This document shows positions 25,950 through 34,683 of a stretch of 64,000 nt of DNA, one piece after another. The DNA comes from Calothrix parasitica NIES-267 (GTDB lineage Bacteria; Cyanobacteriota; Cyanobacteriia; Cyanobacteriales; Nostocaceae). Position numbers and translations under genes: made by a program. How positions within the stretch are numbered: position 1 is the stretch's first letter; each line of letters starts with the position of its first letter. The notes beneath the pieces are model-generated. The model searched no databases. It was not told where the DNA came from and saw only the letters and a list, made by a program, of their open reading frames with translations. Location: positions 1,449,999-1,513,998 of the forward strand of contig NZ_AP018227.1 in the NCBI RefSeq assembly GCF_002368095.1, in the 5' to 3' direction.

Positions 25950-28841
25950 TTAACCAAACGCGAAATTATCCGCACTCAAACTATCTGCACCAATACCTTG
26001 CAATATCGCTAATTCCGAACTATTAGCACTAATCAAAGTATTATCATCCTGTTGGCTAATACTCAAATCATCAAAGCCAATACCTAAACCAGCAATACCT
26101 AAAACATCTTCACCACTAGTAAAGTCAGTAATGATATTCCCAGCTTCGGGAATTTCAGCAGTAGCAATCCAGAATTGGTCTGCACCAGCACCACCAGTAA
26201 TGATATTATCACCACCGCTCATAGCGAAGAACTTATCGTCTCCCGCACCACCAACAATTCTATCTGACATTCCCAGTATTACAGTATCATCACCGCTACC
26301 AGCGTAAATCCGGTTACTGCCCATACTACCAATTGAAGCATCAATTAAATCGCTTTCGGTACCACCGAAAATAATTTGACCGCTTCCTTCAACTTCAACT
26401 ATATCTGCACTAATAGTTCCAAATTCAGGTGTTAGTTCGGGTGTTGGTTCTGGTGTTGTAGGACGCTCATCTTCAATAGTCAAAGTGATGGAACTGCTGT
26501 TAGCATCTACTTCATAGAGTTCACCATTTCGTAAATTGAAGTTAATAGTTTCTGTCCCTTCTGCCACATCATCCTGGAAAACCGCCACCTCGATTGTTGC
26601 GGTGGGTTCAAAGATGCGGAAGAACAAACCACCTGCGGTTTCGTTAGTACCGACAATACTACCACCTTCTATTACTGGCCCTGTAACTTCGGTTTCGGCT
26701 TCTGGTAGACGTGGGTTTGTAGCATTAACATCGAATTCTGCAATTGCTCTAGGTGGTCCTTCTAGAAAGACGACTAAGCCTTCGGCTGGAATCTCACCCT
26801 GGGTTGTCAAGCTAATTGTTATTGGTGTTTGTTCGCTTTCATAGAGCGTATCAGCATTCGCTGAGATACCTACTGTCGGGCCAACTCCACCCGATACACC
26901 ATCTGTAACAGTAAAAGTAGATTCATTGGCTTCAGAATTAACTGTGTAACCATCACCATCTACCAAACTGTAAGTGTAAGTTGCATCCGCTTCTTCAACG
27001 ATATCATTGAATACCGGAAGCGTAATGCTCGCATCCGCTTCGGTAATTGTAAAGCTAAAGTCACTCAAGAAACCAGTTCCGGCAGCAGCTTCATCGGATG
27101 CGGTTTCACTGGAGTTTCCATCTTCGAGAGAGAAACGGTTGAGGGTACCACCGACGATATTACCATTGGTATTCTCAGCAAAACCGTTATCGAAGCGATA
27201 GAAGATATTGCCTGTTTCCGCGTCAAAACGAGTTTGAGCTACGGTAAACTGTTGCATGATACCGGCAGTGTCACCTTCTAGGTCTACGGTGATACCATCT
27301 TCGGGTATTTCACCTTCCACGCTGAAGTTCATCACCAACGCGGTACCTTCCGCTTCGTTGATTACTCCTGGTGTTGTGCTAAAGCTAACGGTGGGTTCGC
27401 CCATTTCTCCACCTTCTCCACCTTCGCCCATTTCTCCACCTTCACCACCTTCAGATAGTTGAACCCATTCTTCAGGAAGTAGATTAGCAAGGATTTCAAA
27501 ATCACCGTTACCATCAGGTTCGAGAACGTAAGCTATCCCCTGTGGATTAGGATAAATGCCTGTTCCCGCTTCAAAGATATCATCATGTCCAACGATAATT
27601 GTGTTTGTTCCTGCTTCTGGTTCCGCAGTCAATAAAGGCAAAACATTTGCCCTCATCTCTTCTACCTGTTCTTCGGTATAGTCTTCAAACGGTAGAAAAT
27701 TCAGTGCAGGGTCTTTTTCGTATTCACCAAAAGCTATTGCAGCAGTGTTAATAGCACGACCGTATTCGCTGGTAATCACGTCGTCGTAAGGTATTTGAGA
27801 TAAATCAAACCCTTCGCCAATCGCTAGAGATTGTTGCACCCCAAATTCACTCAGCACTCTTTGTGTAGAGAAGTCAGTCACATCCGCTGTTACCTGATCT
27901 GCAAAATCTTTCTCTGTTTGAGCGTGTCTGAAGTAGATTACGTTACCACCATCTTGCAGTTCGTCTAATAGTTCTTCACCTACTAACTTGTCTACAAACT
28001 CAGCATTTGCTTGTTCCCCAGGAGTTAATTCACCTTCATAAGTAGGAGCAGGAGTTACTAAATCAAAACTATCTCCCGGTTGATAACCTTCGCCGTCGGT
28101 TCCAGCTTCGCCGCCTTCACCACCTTCTCCACCTTCAGTGGACTCGCCGGATTCTCCACCTTCTCCACCTTCAGTAGACTCGCCGGATTCGCCACCTTCT
28201 CCAGCTTCACCACCTTCAGTAGACTCGCCGGATTCGCCACCTTCTCCGCCTTCTCCACCTTCAGTAGACTCGCCGGATTCTCCACCTTCTCCGCCTTCAC
28301 CACCTTCAGTAGACTCGCCGGATTCGCCACCTTCTCCGCCTTCACCACCTTCAGTAGACTCGCCGGATTCACCACCTTCTCCGCCTTCTCCGCCTTCTCC
28401 ACCTTCAGTAGACTCGCCGGATTCGCCACCTTCTCCGCCTTCACCACCTTCGTTGGATGAGGTACCATCTGCATCTTGGAGCGATAAAGTCACAGCACCG
28501 GCACTAGAGTCTATTGTGTATCCCTCACCTGGTTGAAGAGCAAAAGTTATATCTTGTGCATCATCAACTTGGTCGTCAAAAATTGGCACAGCTATAGTTG
28601 CTGGGGATGCGTTAATGAGAAAATCAAAACCACTGGTAGTATCATTAACTCTTACAAATCGCCCATTACTAAATTGGGCTGCAAATACATCTAATTGACC
28701 TAGAGCATTTTCGGTTGGACTGTCAATAGCAACAACCAAACCACCTTCTGGTATTGCTTCACTGGAAGTCAGCGTAATTGTCAACACAGTTCCTTCTTCT
28801 TCAACGAGAACTGTAGGATTCGCACTTATTGAAACTGCCAT
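25950..28841 (-). CDS. Calx-beta/RTX-like protein carrying a histidine-phosphatase domain (963 aa)
   Basis: No signal peptide. Residues 1-128 are a Calx-beta domain (VLVEEEGTVLTITLTSSEAI). Residues about 130-250 are a low-complexity Gly/Glu/Ser tract of repeated GGESGESTEGG units. A histidine phosphatase (phosphoglycerate-mutase-like) domain covers about 280-455, with the RHG-type motif NVIYFRHAQTEKD, a TSEYGRAINTAAIAFG block, and the second histidine in TIIVGHDD. Two more Calx-beta domains and the shared RTX-like module (GGAGDDKFF) follow. The canonical RHG reads RHA here, a change seen in some family members. Likely a secreted or surface phosphatase (inference). The full promoter block and a Fur-like site lie upstream. 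Whether the enzyme is active, and on what, cannot be read from sequence. Confidence 0.85.
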   Translation of the reverse strand: MAVSISANPTVLVEEEGTVLTITLTSSEAIPEGGLVVAIDSPTENALGQLDVFAAQFSNGRFVRVNDTTSGFDFLINASPATIAVPIFDDQVDDAQDITFALQPGEGYTIDSSAGAVTLSLQDADGTSSNEGGEGGEGGESGESTEGGEGGEGGEGGESGESTEGGEGGEGGESGESTEGGEGGEGGESGESTEGGEGGEGGESGESTEGGEAGEGGESGESTEGGEGGESGESTEGGEGGEGGEAGTDGEGYQPGDSFDLVTPAPTYEGELTPGEQANAEFVDKLVGEELLDELQDGGNVIYFRHAQTEKDFADQVTADVTDFSTQRVLSEFGVQQSLAIGEGFDLSQIPYDDVITSEYGRAINTAAIAFGEYEKDPALNFLPFEDYTEEQVEEMRANVLPLLTAEPEAGTNTIIVGHDDIFEAGTGIYPNPQGIAYVLEPDGNGDFEILANLLPEEWVQLSEGGEGGEMGEGGEGGEMGEPTVSFSTTPGVINEAEGTALVMNFSVEGEIPEDGITVDLEGDTAGIMQQFTVAQTRFDAETGNIFYRFDNGFAENTNGNIVGGTLNRFSLEDGNSSETASDEAAAGTGFLSDFSFTITEADASITLPVFNDIVEEADATYTYSLVDGDGYTVNSEANESTFTVTDGVSGGVGPTVGISANADTLYESEQTPITISLTTQGEIPAEGLVVFLEGPPRAIAEFDVNATNPRLPEAETEVTGPVIEGGSIVGTNETAGGLFFRIFEPTATIEVAVFQDDVAEGTETINFNLRNGELYEVDANSSSITLTIEDERPTTPEPTPELTPEFGTISADIVEVEGSGQIIFGGTESDLIDASIGSMGSNRIYAGSGDDTVILGMSDRIVGGAGDDKFFAMSGGDNIITGGAGADQFWIATAEIPEAGNIITDFTSGEDVLGIAGLGIGFDDLSISQQDDNTLISANSSELAILQGIGADSLSADNFAFG
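28085..28450 (-). repeat. In-frame Gly/Glu/Ser microrepeat tract
   Basis: About twelve variants of GGEGGESGEST in the histidine-phosphatase gene. The period is in multiples of nine bases, and copies differ by synonymous and length changes. Long spurious ORFs appear in other frames for this reason. Length is likely polymorphic between strains. Confidence 0.85.
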
Positions 28842-29026
28842 AATTTTTCTTGATTACAGAGTAAGTGTTTATACAATCGATTTTCCTGGCAGTGGTAATT
28901 ATGCCACCGTGGAATTAGTCATATTATAAGGATTATTTCGCGCTCATCATCAAACTAAAGGCTTATAATTACCTAACAGAGCTAGGTATAACGTCGGACA
29001 AAGTTTTTAGCTTACTGTTAAATAGA

Positions 29027-29047
29027 CTATTGCGAAATAATCCCAAC
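29027..29047 (-). promoter_or_regulatory. Fur-like site (weaker) upstream of the histidine-phosphatase gene
   Basis: On the minus strand: GTTGGGATTATTTCGCAATA. Aligned with the other array sites in position, but the TTGAGA core reads TTGGGA. Confidence 0.3.
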
Positions 29048-29082
29048 TTTTTAAACTTACGTAAATACTACTATAAACGATA

Positions 29083-29121
29083 GTTCATATAAGTAGCAAT
29101 TTATGAAGTTTTCGTGAAGAG
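29083..29121 (-). promoter_or_regulatory. 11-bp direct-repeat block upstream of the histidine-phosphatase gene
   Basis: On the minus strand: CTCTTCACGAAAA, CTTCATAAATTG, CTACTTATATG. Three CTT-led repeats about 11 bp apart, followed by a -10-like TATAGTAGTAT at about 29067-29077. An OmpR/PhoB-type site is inferred. Confidence 0.45.
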
Positions 29122-29373
29122 AATGGGAATTGGGGATTGGGGATTGGGCATGGGAATGGGTCGAAGCAGGAAAAAGGTGAGCATAATTCGTAATTCGTAA
29201 TTCGTAATTCGTAATTAAAGCCCCATAAATATAATTTAGGGGCTTCTACATGACAAATCCACGGATAAATCCGGGGGCTTCTGACCTTAAAAATTCACTT
29301 GGTGAGAGGGTAGAGGTAGAAGAATAAATAATTCAAATAAGTAATTATTCATGCTTGAACTTTGACAATCAAT

Positions 29374-29502
29374 TTACCATCGAGTAATGTAGCTAGGATT
29401 GATGCCAAAAACATCAAAAATTAAGTTAATTGTTACTTTTGTAGACCCTTCTTCTTCTACAAGTACTGATGGATTAGCACTAATTGAAGAAGCCATAGCC
29501 AT
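29374..29502 (-). pseudogene. N-terminal remnant of a Calx-beta array gene (42 codons)
   Basis: A short minus-strand frame begins MAMASSISANPSVLVEEEG. This matches the first residues of the neighbouring 963- and 1005-residue proteins (MAVSISANPTVLVEEEG), then continues TKVTINLIF and departs from the family to a stop. Only the first strand of one Calx-beta domain remains. Upstream it still has a promoter-like block (minus strand CTTATAAAACTCTACTC near 29612-29628) and the TGCAAA palindrome. I read it as the stub of a deleted array member. It is too short to be functional. Confidence 0.8.
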
Positions 29503-29753
29503 TGTCGCGAAAGTTTATCAAAATTTAGACTTACTACCGGAACTAAGGTTATTTGAAGTTAAAATAAATAATCTTTAGTTCTATTTTTTACCGTTTGCAT
29601 TTTTCTTTGAGTAGAGTTTTATAAGTGCAAATTTTGCATTATTAAAACTTGATTCGTAGTTGTGGTGACAAAAAATTTATAATGTAGAGACGTAGCACTG
29701 CTACGTCTCCCCGCATTTGGCGATTTACATCAAGTTGTAGGTTGGGTTAGCTT
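29503..29753. other. Residual promoter region of the deleted array member, no gene
   Basis: Upstream of the N-terminal stub. It holds the promoter-like block, the palindrome at 29625-29638 and another palindromic repeat at about 29685-29708 (GACGTAGCACTGCTACGTC). Confidence 0.6.
29625..29638. promoter_or_regulatory. TGCAAATTTTGCA palindrome
   Basis: Second copy of the palindrome (GTGCAAATTTTGCA), next to the promoter-like block of the N-terminal remnant, in the same relative place as at 11721 and 34854. Confidence 0.4.
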
Positions 29754-30001
29754 GTAGGGTGCGCTCCGACCTCGACAAATGATGATTTTTATGAATTACT
29801 TGATACTGTCTTCACGCACCTTATTTTGATAGATAACGGGTAACTGGTGAACTACTGCTGCACCAAGTTCCCGCTCATGTGCAAGTAGTGTTAGCGCAGC
29901 GTCTCCCGGAGGGTAATGGGTAATTGAAGGCAATGGTGCGTGACGCTAACAAAAAAATTATAACTACGTACTTACATTTCTCGCAGCGTCACACACCCTA
30001 C
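29754..30001. repeat. Two-hairpin MITE-like element, copy 5
   Basis: The left end GTAGGGTGCGCTCCGACCTC is diverged; the inner arm GTCTTCACGCACC and the right half GGTGCGTGACGC ... GCGTCACACACCCTAC are kept. The middle is expanded by about 70 bp (29850-29920). It ends 7 bp beyond the stop codon of the 1005-residue gene. Confidence 0.8.
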
Positions 30002-30008
30002 AAATTAC

Positions 30009-33000
30009 TTAAACAAACGCAAAATTATCTGCAATCAAACTATCAGCACCAATTCCTTGCAATATCGCTAATTCCGAACCATTCGCAGCAATCAAGGTGT
30101 TATCTTCCTGCTGGGTAATACTCAAATCACCAAAGCCAATACCTAAACCAGCAATACCTAAAACATCTTCACCACTGGTAAAGTCGGTAATAATATTCGC
30201 GGATGAAGGAGTTTCAGCGGTTGCAATCCAGAATTGGTCGGCACCTTCCCCACCAGTAAGAATATTATCACCGCCGGAAAGTGCGAAGAATTTATCGTCA
30301 CCTTCTCCACCGACAATTCTATCTTCGGTTCCCAAAATCAAAGTATCGTCACCGCTACCGGCGTAAATACGGTTGTTTCCTTCGCTGCTGATTGAAGCGT
30401 CAATTAAATCGCTTTCACTACCACCGAAAACAAGCTGACTGCTTCCTTCGACTTCGATAACGTCCGCTTCGATTGTTCCGAATGTAGGGGAAGGAGTTGC
30501 GGAAACTTGACTATCATCAATACTGAAAGAAACTTCTTGAGCGTTGGAGTTAACTTCGTAAATTTCTCCATCTACTAAGCTGAAGCTAAATTCTTCTAAA
30601 CCTTCGTTTGCACCATCATCGAAAGTCGTTAAGCTGATACTCGCATTACTGTCGGTAATCGTCGCCAAGAAACTACTTCCTCCTGCATCTCCGACAGTAG
30701 GAAAACCATCGATACCAGTTGTTTGAATCGCAGGATTCCCATTTTCGTCAAAAATGCTAAATTCACCGAGGATACCACTGGTTTCGCTATCGACAAGAAC
30801 CGTTAAACCGTCTTCAGGGATTTCTCCATCAACATTAAAGTTAACGGTAAATTGTTCTCCTTCACCAAGTTCGGTTTTGCTAAAAGAAAATCCGACTGTG
30901 GGGCCAACTCCAGCACCACCATTAGCGTCAACTAAGGTAACGGAATCGCTGTTAGTATCGGAAACGGTATAGTTAGAATCTATCGAACCATCATTTTCTA
31001 AAACGGTAAATCCAAATTCTTCATCTTCCTCTTGAATCACGTCGTTGAGGATGGGGAAAACAATCGAACCTTGATTTTCTGAAATAATTAATTCAGTAGT
31101 ACTGGTTTCGGGGTCGAAAAATTCACCGATTGCGATATTGTTAAAGCTAACATCAATCGCACCATCTACTTGATCTGTTAAATCAACATCGCCACTGATA
31201 AGAAATGAAAGTCCGTCTTCGGGAATTTCCCCATCTACGCTAAAGTTAGCAGTTACTATTGCTCCTTCGTCTTCTTCGGAAACCAAATCTGGTTCAATGT
31301 TGAAACTAACTACTGGTGCTTCTGCTGTTGGTGGTGTGGGTGTAGTACCGCTCGCATCGCTGAAATTGAGAGTTATTGCACCGCTTTCAGAATCAACTTG
31401 ATAAGCTTCCCCATCAATTAACTCAAAGGTAAATGATTCATCAGCTTCATCTTCATCTACACCATCGTCAATTACGGGTACGGTAATAGTAGCGGTGGGT
31501 TCGGTGATAGTAACGAAGAAACCACTATCTCCATCGGCTGGACGAGGAAACTCGCTAAGTCCTGTAGTCTCAATTTGAGCCACATCAAATTCAGTTAGAG
31601 ACCTCTGTTGAGTTGCTGCACCATTGCTATCGTTGACTAAAACGGTAAGTCCTTCTGCGGGAATCTCCCCATCAACGTTAAGGGTTAAAGTAATCGAATC
31701 TCCTTCAACTACATCGGTTTTATCTACAGTTAATCCTACGGTAGGTCCTGCTGGTTGGGTTTCGTCAACCACGTTTAAAGTTACGCTACCAGCATCAGGA
31801 GCAACTTCGTATTCTTCTCCGTTCACAATCGTAAACGGAAGTTCTAAAGGTTCTTCGGCAAGAATATCATCAAATACTGAAGTAGTAATTGATGCTGTAG
31901 GTTCGGCTATAGTCACGAAGAAACTGCTACCACCTGCATCTCCGACTTCGGGTAATCCTTCAATACCATCTAGTTGCAGCGTACTTAAATCGGATAAATC
32001 AAATTGTCCCAAAGCACCAGGAACGGAACTTTGAACTAAAACCTGTACCCCATCTTCGGGAATATCCCCATCTAAATTAAAGTTAATGGTTAGTTCATCA
32101 CCTTCGGTTAAGTCAGTTTCACTAGCAGAAATTCCCACATTCGGACCAACTCCGGGACCTCCGTTATCGTCGGTAATCGTAAACAAGGTTGAATTTTGAG
32201 ATGAATCAACTGTATATCCATCTCCTTCCACAAGTTGGAAGTCAAAAGGTTGAGTACCTTCTTCGATAATGTCATTAATGAAGTAAAGCTTAAATGAAGC
32301 TTCAGGTTCAGACAATAAGATGTTTAATCTGCCAGTGTCATCAAAACCAACGATGTCAGAATTAATGAATTCCGCTTCGGGAGAAGCTGCAAATTGATTG
32401 GTAAAGTCAAAAGGAATATCAGGATTGCCACCCGAAGTATCCAAGTTCACCGTAATTCCTTCTTCGGGGAAATCACCTGTAACATTCCACTTCCACTCAA
32501 CTAAGTTGTTTTCAGCTTCTTCCGAGAAGGTTGCGGGGGTTGTTTCAAAGCTGACTACTGGTAATTCTCCTGTGGTCGTTGTTGGCTCCGGTGTTGGCTC
32601 CGGTGTTGGTTCTGGTGTTGGCTCCGGTGTTGGCTCTGGTGGTGTGCTTTCTGCGTCTTGAAGTGTCAAAGAAATAGAACTTGCGCTCTCATCAACTGTA
32701 TAACCTTCACCTGGTTGCACGGTAAACGTTAAACCTTCGATAGCGTCAGCAACTTCGTCATCGAAAATTGGTAAAGTTAAAGTTCCGGTTTGTTCGTTGA
32801 GTCGAACGTTAAAACCCGAAGTATCATCATTCACACCTACTAAACGCAGGTTCTCAAACTGGGTAGCGAACACATCTAATTGAGCTAACGCATTTTCGGT
32901 TTCGCTATCCACGGTGACAACCAAACCACCTTCAGGTATTGGTTCGCTCGAAGTTAGGGTAATCGTCAGTACAGTTCCTTCTTCTTCTACAAGAACTGTG

Positions 33001-33026
33001 GGATTCGCACTTATTGAAACTGCCAT
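30009..33026 (-). CDS. Giant Calx-beta protein with RTX-like C-terminus (1005 aa)
   Basis: No signal peptide. An N-terminal Calx-beta domain (SANPTVLVEEEGTVLTI) is followed by a Pro-Thr-Glu-Pro linker (residues about 133-150), then five more Calx-beta domains (for example GISASETDLTEGDELTINFN and GLTVDKTDVVEGDSITLTLN) and the shared ~155-residue RTX-like module. No PPC or enzymatic domain is present, so this is the purest stalk-like member. The third internal domain nearly copies the first Calx-beta domain of the 1587-residue protein, pointing to domain exchange between array genes. A Shine-Dalgarno-like AGGACAG precedes the ATG. Promoter block and Fur-like site upstream; MITE-like copy 5 downstream. 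A role as calcium-binding adhesin or spacer is inferred. Confidence 0.87.
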   Translation of the reverse strand: MAVSISANPTVLVEEEGTVLTITLTSSEPIPEGGLVVTVDSETENALAQLDVFATQFENLRLVGVNDDTSGFNVRLNEQTGTLTLPIFDDEVADAIEGLTFTVQPGEGYTVDESASSISLTLQDAESTPPEPTPEPTPEPTPEPTPEPTTTTGELPVVSFETTPATFSEEAENNLVEWKWNVTGDFPEEGITVNLDTSGGNPDIPFDFTNQFAASPEAEFINSDIVGFDDTGRLNILLSEPEASFKLYFINDIIEEGTQPFDFQLVEGDGYTVDSSQNSTLFTITDDNGGPGVGPNVGISASETDLTEGDELTINFNLDGDIPEDGVQVLVQSSVPGALGQFDLSDLSTLQLDGIEGLPEVGDAGGSSFFVTIAEPTASITTSVFDDILAEEPLELPFTIVNGEEYEVAPDAGSVTLNVVDETQPAGPTVGLTVDKTDVVEGDSITLTLNVDGEIPAEGLTVLVNDSNGAATQQRSLTEFDVAQIETTGLSEFPRPADGDSGFFVTITEPTATITVPVIDDGVDEDEADESFTFELIDGEAYQVDSESGAITLNFSDASGTTPTPPTAEAPVVSFNIEPDLVSEEDEGAIVTANFSVDGEIPEDGLSFLISGDVDLTDQVDGAIDVSFNNIAIGEFFDPETSTTELIISENQGSIVFPILNDVIQEEDEEFGFTVLENDGSIDSNYTVSDTNSDSVTLVDANGGAGVGPTVGFSFSKTELGEGEQFTVNFNVDGEIPEDGLTVLVDSETSGILGEFSIFDENGNPAIQTTGIDGFPTVGDAGGSSFLATITDSNASISLTTFDDGANEGLEEFSFSLVDGEIYEVNSNAQEVSFSIDDSQVSATPSPTFGTIEADVIEVEGSSQLVFGGSESDLIDASISSEGNNRIYAGSGDDTLILGTEDRIVGGEGDDKFFALSGGDNILTGGEGADQFWIATAETPSSANIITDFTSGEDVLGIAGLGIGFGDLSITQQEDNTLIAANGSELAILQGIGADSLIADNFAFV

Positions 33027-33146
33027 AATTTCTGTCCTATTAAGTAGTATCTTTTTACACGTTAATTTTGTTTTGCAGCGGAAGTCGTAACTCGAATTAA
33101 CGCACCTTCAGAGCCGGAATCACTTTACTAATTAATCTTGAAATAA

Positions 33147-33169
33147 TTATTGCGAATAAATCTCAAGAT
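33147..33169 (-). promoter_or_regulatory. Fur-like site upstream of the 1005-aa gene
   Basis: On the minus strand: ATCTTGAGATTTATTCGCAA. Same placement as in the other array promoters, about 120 bp before the start codon. Confidence 0.4.
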
Positions 33170-33201
33170 TATCACTTACGTAAATTTTATGATAAATTCT
33201 G

Positions 33202-33241
33202 CTTCACGAAAGTAACTTTTGATGAAGATTCTGTAAAGCAA
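33202..33241 (-). promoter_or_regulatory. 11-bp direct-repeat block upstream of the 1005-aa gene
   Basis: On the minus strand: GCTTTACAGAAT, CTTCATCAAAAG, TTACTTTCGTG, matching the other blocks in order and spacing. Confidence 0.4.
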
Positions 33242-33355
33242 GCAGATAAAATAAACAGTTTGGAATTTTATATTTATTTAAGAAAAGGGTGCATTGAGCT
33301 TTATGAAAAGCAGCAATACACCCTTGGTTTAAATAGGTCGTGAAAAAGCGAGTTT

Positions 33356-33398
33356 GTAGTAAGGGCTTAAGCCCTTCAAGGACTGAAGTCCTTACTAC
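33356..33398. terminator. Long palindrome after the array remnant
   Basis: GTAGTAAGG pairs with CCTTACTAC, enclosing the nested palindromes GGGCTTAAGCCC and AGGACTGAAGTCCT. It lies 14 bp past the stop of the C-terminal remnant. A common cyanobacterial repeat that could terminate transcription from either side. Confidence 0.6.
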
Positions 33399-33411
33399 GA
33401 AACTTGATTAA

Positions 33412-34239
33412 TTAACCAAAAGCAAAGTTTTCTCCGGTTAAGCTATCGGCAGCAACATCAGTCAATATTGCTAAATCTGTACCGCTAGCAGCAATTAAGG
33501 CATTGTCTCCCTGCTGAGTGATGCTGACATCCTCGAAGCCAATACCTAATCCAGCAATACCAAGGACATCTTCGCCACTGATAAAGTCTTTGATAGTATT
33601 GATCCCATCGGGTAGTTCTGTGGTTGCAATCCAGAATTGGTCTGCACCTGCACCACCATGTATGATGTTGTCTCCACCGCTCATAGCAAAGAACTTGTCG
33701 TCACCTGCACCACCAGAATAGTGGTCATCAGTTCCAAGTATGAAAGTATCGTCACCGCTACCACCATAGATCCGGTTTCCACCTTCGCTAGCGATAGAAG
33801 CGTCAATTAGGTCATCTGAACCACCACCGAAGACAAGTTGTCCGCTATCTTCTACTTCGATAACATCCATTTCGGTAGTTCCGAATTCTGTTGTGAATTC
33901 GGTATCAGTTTCACCTTCTCCTGGGTCGGGTAATTCCGGCTCGGGTTCTGGCTCTGGCTCGGGTTCTGGCTCTGGCTCGGGTTCGGGTTCGGGTTCCGGC
34001 TCAGGTTCTGGCTCTGGCTCGGGTTCGGGTTCCGGCTCAGGTTCCGGCTCAGGTTCTGGCTCTGGCTCGGGTTCCGGCTCGGGTTCCGGCTCGGGTTCTG
34101 GTTCTGGCTCAGGTTCTGGCTCAGGTTCTGGCTCGGGTTCCGGCTCGGGTTCGGGTTCTGGCTCAGGTTCCGGCTCGGGTTCGGGTTCTGTTTTAAAACT
34201 ACATAAACTACGTTGAACCGAATGTATATCTTTAGCTAG
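33412..34239 (-). pseudogene. 5'-truncated Calx-beta array gene: Glu-Pro stalk plus RTX-like module
   Basis: The open frame encodes the shared C-terminal module ([15 protein letters not shown] to the tail FAFG), preceded by a long (Glu-Pro)n stalk and a short linker ([18 protein letters not shown]). Going upstream, the frame reaches a TAG at 34240-34242 without any ATG, GTG or TTG. The first Met lies inside the module itself (33870), where it aligns with internal residues of the paralogues. No Calx-beta domain remains. A promoter block and Fur-like palindrome survive about 375-480 bp further upstream, so the body was probably deleted. A non-standard start, or translation of the 152-residue module alone, cannot be excluded. 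Confidence 0.75.
33938..34192 (-). repeat. (Glu-Pro)n hexanucleotide repeat
   Basis: About 42 copies of a GAACCC-type hexamer with synonymous third-base variation. Read on the minus strand it encodes alternating Glu and Pro, an extended stalk. The plus-strand Ser-Gly reading is a shadow. Confidence 0.9.
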
Positions 34240-34613
34240 CTAAAGGTTCACAGATGGTAAATCTGGCAATTTAAGCCCGTATACAAGGCTAATTACGTCC
34301 AAGCATATCTTTTTAAAGCTCGATAAAACACTCGAACGCACGCAACAAAATACTCAATATGTTAATTCCCATGAAAATACAAGGATAGCTACGAAGCTTC
34401 CTACATTTACGAATGCCTTCTATCGAAGGGAGATAAATGAGTTTCAGTTGCGTTTACGTCAATTCCGTGGTAGACGATTGGAAAGAGAGTATTAAACTTG
34501 ACTATTTGCAATACATCCATAGTTAAATCTCACTTTATTTCCGTTTACATCTTCCTACAGGCAGAGTTGATATCGACCAAGCTATAAATCGATTTTCTTT
34601 ACTCAAAAAGTGA

Positions 34614-34640
34614 TTGTATTGAGAATAGCTCTCAATATAC
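34614..34640. promoter_or_regulatory. Near-perfect Fur-like palindrome upstream of the array remnant
   Basis: GTATTGAGA and TCTCAATAT flank ATAGC, giving the most symmetrical copy of this motif in the window. Confidence 0.45.
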
Positions 34641-34683
34641 TTAAAAGCAAAGACAGTAACATTGTAGTTTTAAATTTTGTAAT

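Larger units (their letters stand above)
28842..29373. other. Upstream region of the histidine-phosphatase gene, no gene
   Basis: Contains the Fur-like site and 11-bp-repeat block (listed separately), short repeats at about 29125-29150, five copies of GTAATTC at 29188-29216, and an imperfect inverted repeat around CCCCATAAATATAATTTAGG (29221-29240). No coding sequence supported. Confidence 0.6.

Noticed and set aside
28058-28536. Several overlapping ORFs on both strands in the Gly/Glu tract
   Set aside because: The 9-bp-multiple microrepeat keeps all frames open. Only the minus frame that joins the flanking Calx-beta and phosphatase domains is coding.
33893-34216. Plus-strand Ser-Gly repeat ORF (107 codons)
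   Set aside because: It is the antisense reading of the Glu-Pro hexamer stalk, with no start signal and no family match; the minus frame continues into the conserved C-terminal module.
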